From Bacillota bacterium (GTDB lineage Bacteria > Bacillota > Clostridia > Christensenellales > Aristaeellaceae), in contig JAEZRP010000032.1 in assembly GCA_023444095.1 (NCBI GenBank), forward strand, positions 82,847-146,846: DNA of 64,000 nucleotides, given 5' to 3'. This document shows, piece by piece, positions 1 to 8,140 of the stretch (position 1 is its first letter; each line of letters opens with the position of its first letter). The notes beneath the pieces are model-generated. The model was not told where the DNA came from and made no database searches. It worked only from the letters and a program-made list of their open reading frames with translations. The position numbers and the translations under genes were made by a program.

Positions 1-1
1 C

Positions 2-220
2 AGCTACGGGACCGGCGCGCTCCCGGACGATGTGCTCTCGGAAATCGTCTCCGAGGTGTTCGACCTGCGTCCCGCCGCCATCGTGCGCGACCTCGCGCTT
101 AAGCGCCCGATCTACCAGCAGGTTGCCAAGTACGGCCACTTCGGCCGCGACGACCTCGATCTTTCGTGGGAGAGGCTCGACAAGGTGGACGCGCTCAGGA
201 ACGCGGCACGCGCAAGGTAA
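2..220 (+). CDS. metK: S-adenosylmethionine synthetase, C-terminal end (partial)
   Basis: This reading frame enters from the left edge and encodes the last 72 residues of methionine adenosyltransferase, the cytosolic enzyme that makes S-adenosylmethionine from ATP and methionine. The visible part contains the family's C-terminal block: SYGTG, then an FDLRPAAIVRDL segment, then YGHFGR followed by a W-E-x-x-D-K-V tail, all very strongly conserved in MetK. The catalytic N-terminal domains lie outside the window. The gene ends with TAA and a separate promoter starts the next gene about 60 bases later, so MetK is probably the last gene of its unit. Identification rests on family knowledge of the tail motifs and is secure. 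Confidence 0.93.
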   Translation, partial: SYGTGALPDDVLSEIVSEVFDLRPAAIVRDLALKRPIYQQVAKYGHFGRDDLDLSWERLDKVDALRNAARAR

Positions 221-278
221 AGACGGGCGCGCTGGGTGCGCCGGAAGGAATTGGACGCGGGGAATGCGTCCCGTTCTA

Positions 279-308
279 TTGACGAACGCCCGGCGCGCGT
301 TGTATAAT
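279..308 (+). promoter_or_regulatory. Sigma-A type promoter for the small membrane protein
   Basis: TTGACG (279-284) and TATAAT (303-308) are separated by 18 bases, a near-consensus housekeeping promoter. It sits 29 bases ahead of the start codon at 337 and after the metK stop, so it should drive the small membrane protein and perhaps the tRNA behind it. Confidence 0.75.
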
Positions 309-336
309 ATGATTACCAATGCCCGGAGGTATGCGA

Positions 337-657
337 ATGGCACGTTTTTGTTTGATTCTCAGCATCGTGGTCCTCGTCCTGTTCCTCTTCGGCGGCTATA
401 TGCTCGCGTCCATGATCACCTCGCCGGAGACGATCAACGCCTTGTCAGGTTCGGGCGAGTACACGTTGAGCATGTTCTTCCAGCCGATCAACGCGCAGAA
501 CTTCACGACTTTCGTCGCCTGGATTCTCATCATGGGCTTCGTCGGCCTGATGATCTCGCTCAGCTTCTTCGTGTTGGGCAGAGTCTACGAGAAGATGGAC
601 ATCGTCGAGCGCGTCTCCCGCAAGGCGCTGAGAAGGCTCTCTCACCCCGAGGAATAA
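337..657 (+). CDS. Small two-helix membrane protein of unknown function
   Basis: I do not recognise this family. The start at 337 is chosen because GGAGG at 325-329 lies 7 bases upstream; the earlier in-frame ATGs at 319 and 331 are upstream of or too close to that site. The 106-residue product starts with a long hydrophobic helix (about residues 3-25, rich in L, V, I and F with a GG pair), has a polar extracytoplasmic-type loop of some 40 residues, and a second helix (about 58-82) followed by a basic C-terminal tail ending in SHPEE. It lacks enzyme motifs. It has its own promoter and stands alone between metK and a tRNA gene. The size resembles small inner-membrane accessory proteins, but no partner can be named. 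Confidence 0.7.
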   Translation: MARFCLILSIVVLVLFLFGGYMLASMITSPETINALSGSGEYTLSMFFQPINAQNFTTFVAWILIMGFVGLMISLSFFVLGRVYEKMDIVERVSRKALRRLSHPEE

Positions 658-672
658 CATCATAAAGCAATG

Positions 673-690
673 AAGCCGCGCAAGCGGCTT
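673..690 (+). terminator. Hairpin between the small membrane gene and the tRNA
   Basis: A 7-bp stem (AAGCCGC/GCGGCTT) with a GCAA tetraloop lies 15 bases after the stop codon. The following run (TCTCCT) is only weakly U-rich, so this may be an inefficient terminator that lets some transcription into the tRNA, or simply a processing/stability hairpin. Confidence 0.45.
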
Positions 691-698
691 TCTCCTGT

Positions 699-785
699 GC
701 TGGAATGGCGGAATCGGCAGACGCCACGGACTTAAAATCCGTTGATCGCAAGGTCGTGCGGGTTCAAATCCCGCTTCCAGCACCA
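699..785 (+). tRNA. tRNA-Leu (anticodon UAA)
   Basis: A complete class II tRNA. The acceptor arm pairs GCTGGAA with TTCCAGC (7 bp), the anticodon stem ACGGA/TCCGT encloses the loop CTTAAAA with anticodon TAA at 733-735, a variable arm (GATC/GGTC-type stem) follows, and the T arm contains the GGTTCAAATCC loop. The discriminator A and an encoded CCA end the gene at 785. Class II structure with this anticodon is diagnostic for leucine UUA decoding. Confidence 0.95.
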
Positions 786-1228
786 TGAATGGCTCCGTAT
801 TCCGGGGCTATTTGTTTTTGGTCTGTGCACGCGAATATTCAAATGCTGCGTGTTCGTACTTTTTCGCACAAATTGTACGGTCGTGTCCGCAGGGTAGCAA
901 GTCATAATCCCGCCGCAAATCATTCGTAGACCTTTTCCAGCCCACAGCTTATCGATCCGTTGATGGATCTCGAAATCCGGTTCTTCGTCGGGCGTATGTT
1001 TTCATCGATACGATCCACTAACTCCCATGCGCCGTCTCCGGTTCCCGGTCCTCATCAGCGCCAAGGTCATCGCCATTCTTGTCATCTCCGGGAACTCAGA
1101 TATACACACGGCGACCTGGCCGCTCCGCGCCACCATCGTCATCATCTGCCTCAGAGCGCTATCGGGCAGTTCTTAAATTTGCGCATTCGTACAGCAAATC
1201 TGGACACATCAGAACAAAACATTGATCG
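786..1228. other. Non-coding stretch with no recognised feature
   Basis: About 440 bases between the tRNA-Leu gene and the promoter of the first sugar operon. Short open frames exist on both strands, but none has a convincing ribosome binding site or a recognisable product. I see no repeat, RNA gene or mobile-element remnant here. Confidence 0.5.
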
Positions 1229-1257
1229 TTGCAAAAGTTAACGCAGACTACTATAAT
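1229..1257 (+). promoter_or_regulatory. Promoter of the first carbohydrate/importer operon
   Basis: TTGCAA (1229-1234) and TATAAT (1252-1257) with a 17-base spacer form a good housekeeping promoter. The untranslated leader would be about 50 bases, ending in CCGGAGG just before the isomerase-like start at 1314. No clear operator palindrome was seen overlapping it; the AraC regulator encoded second in the operon is the obvious candidate to bind nearby. Confidence 0.75.
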
Positions 1258-1313
1258 AGGTACATTAAGGAATCACGCGAACATTCGTCCAATCGGCGCA
1301 CCGGAGGTAGCGG

Positions 1314-2159
1314 ATGGAAAGGCATTTTGCGGTGGGTGTAATCCTCGAGTCATTCCGGCTGCCGTTTCCCGAAGCGGTTAAAAAAGCCGCCGAGGTAGGC
1401 GCGGAGGGACTGCAAATTTACGCGACCCAGGGGGATATGGCGCCGGAGGTGATTACGCCGGGGGGAATCCGCGAAAAGAAAGCCATTATCCGGGACAACG
1501 GCCTTCGAGTGGCGGCGCTGTGCGGAGACATCGGCGGATTCATGGACGCGTCCAAAAATGCCGCGCAGATGGATCGCTCCAAGAGAATCCTCGATCTGGC
1601 GTTGGAATTTGGTACAAATATCGTTACGACGCACATCGGCGTTGTTCCAAAAAAACGAGACAACCCCCTCTACGACGTCATGCTGTCGCCCTGCCGGGCG
1701 CTCGCGAACTACGCAAAGAGTGTTGGCGCGCACTTCGCGGTGGAGACGGGCCCCGAGTCGGCGGAGATTCTCAAGGGCTTTCTGGACGAGTTGGGATCGG
1801 ACGGCGTCGCCGTAAACCTCGACCCGGCGAATTTCGTCATGTGCGCGGGCGTAGACCCTGTTAAGGCGACCAAAATCCTCGGGCGGTATATCGTCCACAC
1901 ACACGCCAAGGACGGGGTGCGCAATTACGACTTTGACCCTGAGGAGCTTTTCATGCCCGGCGGCTGGGAGAAGTTCCAAAAGAGGGGCGAACCGTTTACC
2001 GAGACGCCGCTTGGCGCGGGAAATGTCGATTTTGAGGGTTGGCTGAACGCCCTTGCGGAAACTGGCTACCGGGACTTTCTCACCATCGAACGGGAGGCCG
2101 GCGAAACACCCGAGCGGGATATCCGCCTTGCCGTCGAGTACCTGAAAGCGCGCATCTGA
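1314..2159 (+). CDS. Sugar phosphate isomerase/epimerase-like TIM-barrel protein
   Basis: A 281-residue protein of the xylose isomerase-like TIM-barrel (AP endonuclease 2) superfamily, typically cytosolic metal-dependent isomerases or epimerases of sugars and inositols. Support comes from the overall length and from spaced metal-ligand-type segments: AVETGPES near residue 140, VNLDPANF near 166, VHTHAKDG near 195 and a late TIEREAG segment near 260 with the terminal glutamate. GGAGG lies 6 bases ahead of the ATG. It is first in an operon with an AraC regulator, a Gfo/Idh/MocA oxidoreductase and an importer, a combination common in catabolism of unusual sugars or polyols. The exact substrate cannot be read from sequence. 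Confidence 0.85.
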   Translation: MERHFAVGVILESFRLPFPEAVKKAAEVGAEGLQIYATQGDMAPEVITPGGIREKKAIIRDNGLRVAALCGDIGGFMDASKNAAQMDRSKRILDLALEFGTNIVTTHIGVVPKKRDNPLYDVMLSPCRALANYAKSVGAHFAVETGPESAEILKGFLDELGSDGVAVNLDPANFVMCAGVDPVKATKILGRYIVHTHAKDGVRNYDFDPEELFMPGGWEKFQKRGEPFTETPLGAGNVDFEGWLNALAETGYRDFLTIEREAGETPERDIRLAVEYLKARI

Positions 2160-2198
2160 CAAAGCCATTCACGCTTCTTCCCGAAAGGAGGAGTGCCT

Positions 2199-3092
2199 GT
2201 GGAGACGCTTGGAAGAGTCTATCATTTCTCAAAAGACTTCGATGTCATCCCGAGTCCGTTCGGGAACATACTGCTTTATCAAATCGGTGAAATCTGCTGT
2301 GAGATCGGGTACGAGGTATCCTCGCACAAGCAGTGGTGTTATGAAATCTCCTATGTCAAATCGGGCGAGGGCACCATGTGCACCGACGGGAAGGCGCATC
2401 ACGTACGCACCAACGACATCTACTTAAACGGGAAAAACGACGTTCATACGATCCGTGCCGACCGGGGCAGCCAGCTCCGGTATCTGTACATGGGTTTCGA
2501 CGTACCCGACGCCCAGCGGCGCGATGCGGCCCTTGCCGAAGTGCTTCGGTTTTTCGATTCGCTCGAATCCCCCTGTGCTCAGGACCGCTCCGGCGTAGGC
2601 GAAATTCTCGGCAAAACCGTGCAGGAATTTTACTGGGATCAGCCCTGCTTCGATGAGATCGTCTCGGCGTCCCTCCGGCTCATCATCCATCTTGCCTATC
2701 GGAATGCGATGTCTCATGCCGCCTCGCCCGGCCAGCGCGCCGTCACGACGATCAACGTGGGCGTCACCGTTTACCTGATCATCCGCTATGTGGACGACCA
2801 CATCTGCGAAATCGGCTCCATCCGCAATCTGGCGGAGATACTGGGTTACAGCTACACCTACATCTCCCACCTGTTCAAGAACAAGACGGGCATCACGCTT
2901 CAGCAGTACATTCACAAAAAGAAGATGGAAAAGGCGGCCGAACTTCTCGCGGAAGTCGAGTTGACGGCCACTCAGACCGCGGAACGGCTGGGTTACCAGA
3001 GTGTGCAAGCGTTTGGCAAGGTCTTCCGTGGCATATATGGGATGAGCCCCACGCAATATCTGAGGCGGCAAAGGCAGGAGGAAAACGCATGA
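2199..3092 (+). CDS. AraC-family transcriptional regulator
   Basis: This 297-residue regulator has an N-terminal cupin-like effector domain (about residues 20-95, with the histidine-containing segment KAHHVRTNDIYL) and a C-terminal double helix-turn-helix of AraC type (about 200-295, including the GYSYTYISHLFKNKTG recognition region and ending in the typical GMSPTQYLRR). GTG at 2199 is preferred over GTG at 2193 because GGAGG (2187-2191) is 7 bases upstream of 2199. Its stop overlaps the next start by ATGA, so it is translationally coupled to the oxidoreductase. It probably senses the imported sugar or a derivative and activates this operon; this role is inferred from position. Confidence 0.9.
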   Translation: METLGRVYHFSKDFDVIPSPFGNILLYQIGEICCEIGYEVSSHKQWCYEISYVKSGEGTMCTDGKAHHVRTNDIYLNGKNDVHTIRADRGSQLRYLYMGFDVPDAQRRDAALAEVLRFFDSLESPCAQDRSGVGEILGKTVQEFYWDQPCFDEIVSASLRLIIHLAYRNAMSHAASPGQRAVTTINVGVTVYLIIRYVDDHICEIGSIRNLAEILGYSYTYISHLFKNKTGITLQQYIHKKKMEKAAELLAEVELTATQTAERLGYQSVQAFGKVFRGIYGMSPTQYLRRQRQEENA

Positions 3093-4153
3093 AACCGGTC
3101 AAAATCGGACTCGTCGGCACAGGCGGCATCTCGTACGCGCACATGCTGGGCTACGCGAAGCTTGCCGAGGAGGGAAAAGTTGAACTCGTCGCGGCGTGCG
3201 ATCTTAACTTACCCCGGGCCGAGGCCTGGGCAAAGAAGTACGGTTTCCGGGAGGTTTACGGCGATCACCGGGAGATGCTCGAAAAGAGCGACATAGACGC
3301 CATCAGCGTGTGCACCTGGAACAACGGCCACGCGCCCATCACAATCGACGCGCTCACTGCCGGGAAGCATGTGCTCTGCGAAAAGCCCCCGGCCATGACC
3401 GTCGCGCAAGCCGAGGCCATGCAAAGGGCCGAAAGCGCGAGCGGCAAAACGCTCATGATCGGCTTCGTGCGCCGCTTCGGCAGAAATGCCGAGCTGGTGC
3501 TGGATTTCTACAACAACGGCTTTTTCGGTGACATCAACTTCTCGAAGATCGCCGTCACGCGCCGCTGCGGCTGTCCGCTGGGTTGGTTTGCCAACTCCAA
3601 ACTCTCCGGCGGCGGGCCGCTCATCGACAACGGCGTGCACCTCATCGACCTTGTGCGTTACCTGACCGGCAAGCCCCTGGCGGTTTCCTGTTATGCGTCC
3701 ACATATGACAACATGGGCTCCCGCACCCACGTGAAGGGCATCGACCGCTACGCTTCCGTGGACCCCTCCTCCTTCAGCGACGTGGAGGATCTGGCGGTCG
3801 GCATGGTCAAGTTCAACAATGGCATGACCATGAGCCTCGAGTTTTCCTACAGCCAGGAGATCGAGGAGGGCATCGTGGGTGTCGAAATCTACGGCTCCAA
3901 GGGCGGCGCCGTGGTGGAGCCGCACCTGACCCTCATGACTGAGATGAACGGTTATTTGGTCAACATCAAGCCCCAGATAGACGCTCCGCCCTTCGAGAAG
4001 GTGTTTGAAGAGGAAATCCGCCACTTCGTGGACTGCGCGTGCGGCGAAGCGCAGTGCCGCAACCGCATCGACGACGGCATCGAGCTCATGCGGATCATCA
4101 CGTCCATGTATGAATCCGCGCGGACGGGGCGCGAGGTCGTCATTCAACGATAA
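3089..4153 (+). CDS. Gfo/Idh/MocA family NAD(P)-dependent oxidoreductase
   Basis: The 354-residue protein opens with the Rossmann dinucleotide motif GLVGTGGIS (residues 7-15), has the family EKP motif (CEKPPAMT, about residues 98-105) containing the catalytic-type lysine, and the mid-protein GGGPLIDNGVHLIDLVRYL segment (about 172-190) whose D and H are the usual active-site residues. Members oxidise or reduce sugar and polyol hydroxyls with NAD(P). It overlaps the AraC gene by 4 bases and precedes the solute-binding protein, fitting a role downstream of uptake in the same sugar pathway. The substrate is not predictable. Confidence 0.92.
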   Translation: MKPVKIGLVGTGGISYAHMLGYAKLAEEGKVELVAACDLNLPRAEAWAKKYGFREVYGDHREMLEKSDIDAISVCTWNNGHAPITIDALTAGKHVLCEKPPAMTVAQAEAMQRAESASGKTLMIGFVRRFGRNAELVLDFYNNGFFGDINFSKIAVTRRCGCPLGWFANSKLSGGGPLIDNGVHLIDLVRYLTGKPLAVSCYASTYDNMGSRTHVKGIDRYASVDPSSFSDVEDLAVGMVKFNNGMTMSLEFSYSQEIEEGIVGVEIYGSKGGAVVEPHLTLMTEMNGYLVNIKPQIDAPPFEKVFEEEIRHFVDCACGEAQCRNRIDDGIELMRIITSMYESARTGREVVIQR

Positions 4154-4176
4154 TTCAACCCGCTGAGCGGTTGAAT
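4153..4176 (+). promoter_or_regulatory. Intercistronic hairpin ahead of the solute-binding-protein gene
   Basis: ATTCAAC pairs with GTTGAAT and CGC with GCG around a TGA loop, with one unpaired C, directly overlapping the oxidoreductase stop codon. There is no U-run, so it is more likely an mRNA-processing or stability element than a terminator. A similarly placed hairpin precedes the binding-protein gene of the second importer at 53629. Confidence 0.55.
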
Positions 4177-4205
4177 AGAGACAGAGAATGGGGGGAAACC
4201 GATTC

Positions 4206-6080
4206 ATGAAAAAGCTGACCACCCGCCTGGCATTCTTTCTGGCCGTTTGTCTCATGAGCACGTGCTTCGTGGTCGCGCCCGCGTCCGCGGAGTCCGGCGT
4301 ATTCACCGACACCTGTTCGTGGCCACCGGTGAATTCCTACATCGCCAACTACTTCGCCACCAACGGCGTAGGCTGGCAGATCGGCTCGATGACCTACGAG
4401 GGCCTCTTCTGCCTGGTTGCGGTCTCGGGAACCTACTACCCGAGGCTGGCGGAATCCTTCGAGCAGGATGACTATTCCGACACAATCCATCTCCGGCAGG
4501 ACGTCAAGTACAACGACGGCGAACCGCTCACCGCCAAGGACATCTGGGGCTACTACATGCTCAACAACTCCTGTTCGGTCACGCAGCAGCTCAAGAGCCT
4601 CGAAATCGTGGACGATTACACCCTCAAGTTCACCTGGCGCGAGATGATCAACCCCGGCGTTCGCATCCGCATGATCGCGACGAACTATGACGGCTGCATT
4701 CCCTATCATATCTTCGCGTCCTACGTGGACACCGCGGCCGAGCTCCTCGCGACGGGCGTCGAGACCGAGAATGCCGCCAACAAGCGTGCCTTCGGCCTCG
4801 AGTACACCGAGGATACCATTTCCGCGCTGTCCGCCAACTGGCAGGCGTTCATCTCCTTCGGCCCGGAGAGCCAAGTCCCCTGCGGAACCGGCTCCTACAT
4901 GGTCGACAAGATGACAGACACCGACTGCATCATGGTGAAAAACCCCCACTATTATAACCTCGACCTGCTGGGCTTTGAAAAGATCCACTTCGTGAACGTG
5001 GACACCGACACGAAGATGACCATGCTCCAGGCCGGCCAGCTCTCCCGCTCCGACGGCACACCCGCCAAGGACGTTCTCGAGGGCATCCTCGCGGCTGACA
5101 CGAACCTGGTCCACTACATGACGCTCGACAACGCCTCCGTGGGCGTGTCCATCGACATTCAGGACGAGAACCTCAGCAAGAAGGAAGTCCGTCAGGCCAT
5201 CGCCTACGCGCTCGACCGCGACGCCATCCGCGAGGTGGGCAACTACTACGGCTACACCGCCACCTACGCGGCGCTGGGCATGCCGGAGAGCTACGTTACC
5301 AATGAAGGCTGGGTTTCCTCCGACGCAACGGCGCAGATGACCCAGTACGGGACCGATCAGGCCAAGGCAACCGAACTTCTCGAGTCCGTGGGCTGGACAA
5401 AGAAGGATGAAGGCTGGTACAATGAGAACGGCGAGAAGATCCAGTGGACCACCATCACCACCTCTGATTTCCAGTTCCTGAACGCCGCGCAGGTGTTCAC
5501 CCAGCAGCTCACCGCGTTCGGCCTCAATACCGAGCTGAAGGTCCTTGAAGCCTCCGTCTACACCAGCGAGTACACCGCCGAACAGAAGAACTACGAGTTC
5601 GCCTGCAACTGGATCGACAACTGCTGGGGCCTCTACTGCCCCTACGGCCCGCTTCAGGAGGGCTACTTTGGCACCGCGTTTGCGGCGCGCGCCGGCAACT
5701 TCCCCAAGTTCACCGAGGGCAGCCGCAAAGACGAGATCAATATGGTCTACAAGGACCAGAACGGCGAGGACACCGACATCTCGGCGCTTCTCAAGACCAT
5801 GCTTGCCATGTCTGACGAGGACATGATCGCCGCCGCGAGCCGCATTTCCTACATCGCCAACGAGAACGTGCTGTCGATCTCCTTCTTCCAGAATGCCTCC
5901 GGCTACTGGCTGAACATGGCGGACATCGACGGGCTGCCTCTTGCCGATCAGATCGAGGCGCAGGGCCGCAATATCATGATCCCCACCGATCCCGAACAGC
6001 TCAAGATCATCAACGACAACTGGTACATCTGGGTGGCGCAGGGCCTCGTGCTCTCCAACGGCACCTACAAGGCCAAATAA
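4206..6080 (+). CDS. ABC importer solute-binding protein, family 5 (OppA/DppA type)
   Basis: A secreted, cell-surface substrate-binding protein of 624 residues, usual for the family 5 (SBP_bac_5) class. The start at 4206 gives a clean Sec signal peptide (MKKLTTRLAFF..., hydrophobic core, cleavage after ASA near residue 28); the earlier in-frame codons are not preceded by a better site, whereas a G-rich site at 4191-4196 is 9 bases away. No lipobox is evident, although a cysteine lies within the hydrophobic stretch. Family-typical features include a LRQDVKYNDGEPLTAKD-type segment near residue 95 and a long C-terminal lobe. It is followed by two permeases and two ATPases. In this sugar-enzyme context the ligand is more likely an oligosaccharide than a peptide (inference). 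Confidence 0.9.
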   Translation: MKKLTTRLAFFLAVCLMSTCFVVAPASAESGVFTDTCSWPPVNSYIANYFATNGVGWQIGSMTYEGLFCLVAVSGTYYPRLAESFEQDDYSDTIHLRQDVKYNDGEPLTAKDIWGYYMLNNSCSVTQQLKSLEIVDDYTLKFTWREMINPGVRIRMIATNYDGCIPYHIFASYVDTAAELLATGVETENAANKRAFGLEYTEDTISALSANWQAFISFGPESQVPCGTGSYMVDKMTDTDCIMVKNPHYYNLDLLGFEKIHFVNVDTDTKMTMLQAGQLSRSDGTPAKDVLEGILAADTNLVHYMTLDNASVGVSIDIQDENLSKKEVRQAIAYALDRDAIREVGNYYGYTATYAALGMPESYVTNEGWVSSDATAQMTQYGTDQAKATELLESVGWTKKDEGWYNENGEKIQWTTITTSDFQFLNAAQVFTQQLTAFGLNTELKVLEASVYTSEYTAEQKNYEFACNWIDNCWGLYCPYGPLQEGYFGTAFAARAGNFPKFTEGSRKDEINMVYKDQNGEDTDISALLKTMLAMSDEDMIAAASRISYIANENVLSISFFQNASGYWLNMADIDGLPLADQIEAQGRNIMIPTDPEQLKIINDNWYIWVAQGLVLSNGTYKAK

Positions 6081-6094
6081 TCTGGCGGACGGGG

Positions 6095-6127
6095 GCGGAC
6101 GGCGGGGGCTCTGCCCCCGCCGTCCGC
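6095..6127 (+). promoter_or_regulatory. Very strong hairpin after the solute-binding-protein gene
   Basis: A perfect 15-bp GC-rich stem (left arm 6095-6109, right arm 6113-6127) closed by a TCT loop lies 14 bases after the stop codon. There is no downstream U-tract, so it should act as a 3' mRNA stabiliser or partial attenuator that raises binding-protein levels relative to the permeases. The second importer has an equivalent hairpin at 55510. Confidence 0.7.
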
Positions 6128-6160
6128 GAAATCCCAATTTGAAAAGCGGGGGTGGATTGC

Positions 6161-7159
6161 TTGCGGCTTTCGGTTCTCCTGAAGCGTGTGGGGATCTCGC
6201 TCATCAATATCATCGTAGTTGTGACGATCACTTTCTTCCTTCTGCGGCTGACGCCGGGTGACGTGGTCGAGAACATGGCCATCAAGATCGCGAAGGAGCA
6301 GAACCTCACCATGGAGGTCGCCCGCTACCGCGTCGCGTTCATCCTCAACTACAATCCCGACGAGCCGGTGCTTCAACAGTTCGGGACGTATGTAAACAAC
6401 ATCGTCCACGGAAGCCTTGGCTACTCCATGCAGTATCAAAAGACCAGCGTCATGTCCATCATCGCGGACGCGTTTCCCTGGACGCTTCTTGTGGTGACCG
6501 TGGCGCTTTTGTTGAGCTTCGCCGTAGGAACAAATCTCGGTGCCCTCATGGCCTGGAAAAGAAAGACAATCCTCGATCCCATCATCACGGGGCTGTATGT
6601 GATCGTTTCGTCGATCCCGTATTACTTATGGCCCCTTCTGATGATCGTCATCTTCTGCATCAAACTCGGTTGGTTCCCGGTGGCGGGCAAGTATTCCATC
6701 ATGGTCGATCCCGGGTTCAACCTGCCGTTCATCGGAAGCGTGCTATATTACGCCGCCATGCCCATTGCCTGCGTGTTCATTTCTACAGTTTTAAGCTGGA
6801 CCATGAACATGCGCGCAAGCGCCATCGGCGTGCTCGGCGAGGACTATATCACGGCAGCTTACGCGCGCAGCGTCCCTCAGCGACGCATCCGCAAATATTA
6901 CCTCAAGAAAAACGCCATGCTTCCGCTGGTCACGTCGTTTGCGTCCACCTTCGGCATGTACATGGGCGGCGCGGTGTTCGTGGAGACGTTCTTCAAATAT
7001 TACGGCATCGGTTATTACATGGGCAACGCCCTTTCCTTCCGCGATTTCACCCTCCTTCAGGGCATTCTCATCGTCTCGGCCACGGCGACCATCGTGGCAC
7101 TCCTCATCGCCGATCTCATCTATTCGGTGCTCGACCCGCGCGTCAGGACGGAGGAATGA
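6161..7159 (+). CDS. ABC importer permease, DppB/OppB type
   Basis: A 332-residue integral membrane subunit. TTG at 6161 is chosen because the G-run at 6147-6151 gives a normal spacing; a GTG at 6152 in frame lies too near that site. The N-terminus is a single long helix (VGISLINIIVVVTITFFLLRL), followed by the extracytoplasmic domain typical of DppB, then the permease core with the EAA-type cytoplasmic loop (around GEDYITAAYARSVPQRRIRKYYLKKNAMLP) that docks on the ATPases. The Dpp/Opp family hallmark LRLTPGD occurs near residue 25. It pairs with the permease encoded next. Confidence 0.9.
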   Translation: MRLSVLLKRVGISLINIIVVVTITFFLLRLTPGDVVENMAIKIAKEQNLTMEVARYRVAFILNYNPDEPVLQQFGTYVNNIVHGSLGYSMQYQKTSVMSIIADAFPWTLLVVTVALLLSFAVGTNLGALMAWKRKTILDPIITGLYVIVSSIPYYLWPLLMIVIFCIKLGWFPVAGKYSIMVDPGFNLPFIGSVLYYAAMPIACVFISTVLSWTMNMRASAIGVLGEDYITAAYARSVPQRRIRKYYLKKNAMLPLVTSFASTFGMYMGGAVFVETFFKYYGIGYYMGNALSFRDFTLLQGILIVSATATIVALLIADLIYSVLDPRVRTEE

Positions 7160-7161
7160 CG

Positions 7162-8124
7162 ATGGATGTGAAAAAGACAAAAAGGCAGCTCAAGATTGAG
7201 AAGCGGGCGCGCAGTCAGCGTCAGGAATGGGAGAGGCTCCACAAATCCTCGAACGCGTGGACGCGTTTCCTGAACAGCCTCCGAATGAGTTTCATGATCC
7301 TCTACCGGAACAAAAAAGCGTTCGTGGGTTTCTTGATTCTGGTGATCTTCCTCCTCATGGCGACTGCGGGGCCTGTGGTCGTGAACCTCGACCAGACCGT
7401 TCACTATGACGCGCGCTACCAGATGCCCTCTTGGGCGCATCTTCTCGGCACGGACTTTACCGGCATCGACATCTTTGCGCAGGTGGTGCACGGATCGCGC
7501 GACGTCCTGACGGTGGCGGCCATCGCTGCGATTCTCACGATCCTCATCGGCTTCGTAATGGGTGCGGCAGCAGGATTCATCGGCGGTTGGGTGGATGTTG
7601 CGCTCTCCTTTGTCGCCAAGACCATATTGACGCTTCCCCAGACGCCGGTATTCATGATTCTGGCCGTGCGCCTCGACATCAACAATGTGTTCGTGTTCGC
7701 GGCGATTCTGTCCATCTTCGCCTGGGCGGGACTCGCCATGCAGATTCGGGCCCAAATCCTTTCCCTCAAGGAGCGTGATTTTATGCTCTGCGACCGGATG
7801 ATGGGCATGAGCAGGCGCTACATCATTTTCCGGGAGATCCTGCCCAACATCACCAGCTACCTCGCCATCAATTTTGTCATGACCATGTATAACGCCATCC
7901 TCATGTCGGTAGGCCTCATGCTCCTGGGGATCGTGACATACAAATCGACCAACTGGGGCGCAATGATCAATCTTGCAAAGGCCGCCAACGGCGGACTGGT
8001 GAGCACCAAGGGCTACCTCAACATATTCGCGCCGATCGCCGTCATGGGTCTTTTCCAGATGGCTTGCATCTTCTTCTCCTCGGGCCTCGAGGAGATCATC
8101 AACCCGCGTCTGCGCGAGAACTGA
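7162..8124 (+). CDS. ABC importer permease, DppC/OppC type
   Basis: A 320-residue permease. ATG at 7162 is preferred over 7156 because GGAGG at 7150-7154 is 7 bases upstream. A basic, charged cytoplasmic N-terminus (about 40 residues, rich in K, R and Q) precedes the first helix; the DppC landmark HLLGTDFTGIDIFAQVVHGSR lies near residue 95; the EAA-type loop (ERDFMLCDRMMGMSRRYIIFREILPN) lies near 205. It ends in the family-typical NPRLREN. It begins 2 bases after the stop of the DppB-type gene, which indicates coupled translation and a heterodimeric pore. Confidence 0.92.
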   Translation: MDVKKTKRQLKIEKRARSQRQEWERLHKSSNAWTRFLNSLRMSFMILYRNKKAFVGFLILVIFLLMATAGPVVVNLDQTVHYDARYQMPSWAHLLGTDFTGIDIFAQVVHGSRDVLTVAAIAAILTILIGFVMGAAAGFIGGWVDVALSFVAKTILTLPQTPVFMILAVRLDINNVFVFAAILSIFAWAGLAMQIRAQILSLKERDFMLCDRMMGMSRRYIIFREILPNITSYLAINFVMTMYNAILMSVGLMLLGIVTYKSTNWGAMINLAKAANGGLVSTKGYLNIFAPIAVMGLFQMACIFFSSGLEEIINPRLREN

Positions 8125-8140
8125 GGAGGGAGAACGCAGG

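Noticed and set aside
960..1241. 93-residue open frame between tRNA-Leu and the first sugar operon
   Set aside because: No ribosome binding site, no recognisable motif, and it overlaps the promoter that begins at 1229.
6081..6130. Reading the strong hairpin after the first binding-protein gene as a transcription terminator
   Set aside because: No U-tract follows, and the permease and ATPase genes directly downstream have no own promoter that I can see.
4155..6137. 660-residue frame on the minus strand opposite the first solute-binding-protein gene
   Set aside because: High-GC shadow frame. The plus-strand frame has a signal peptide, family motifs, a ribosome binding site and operon context.
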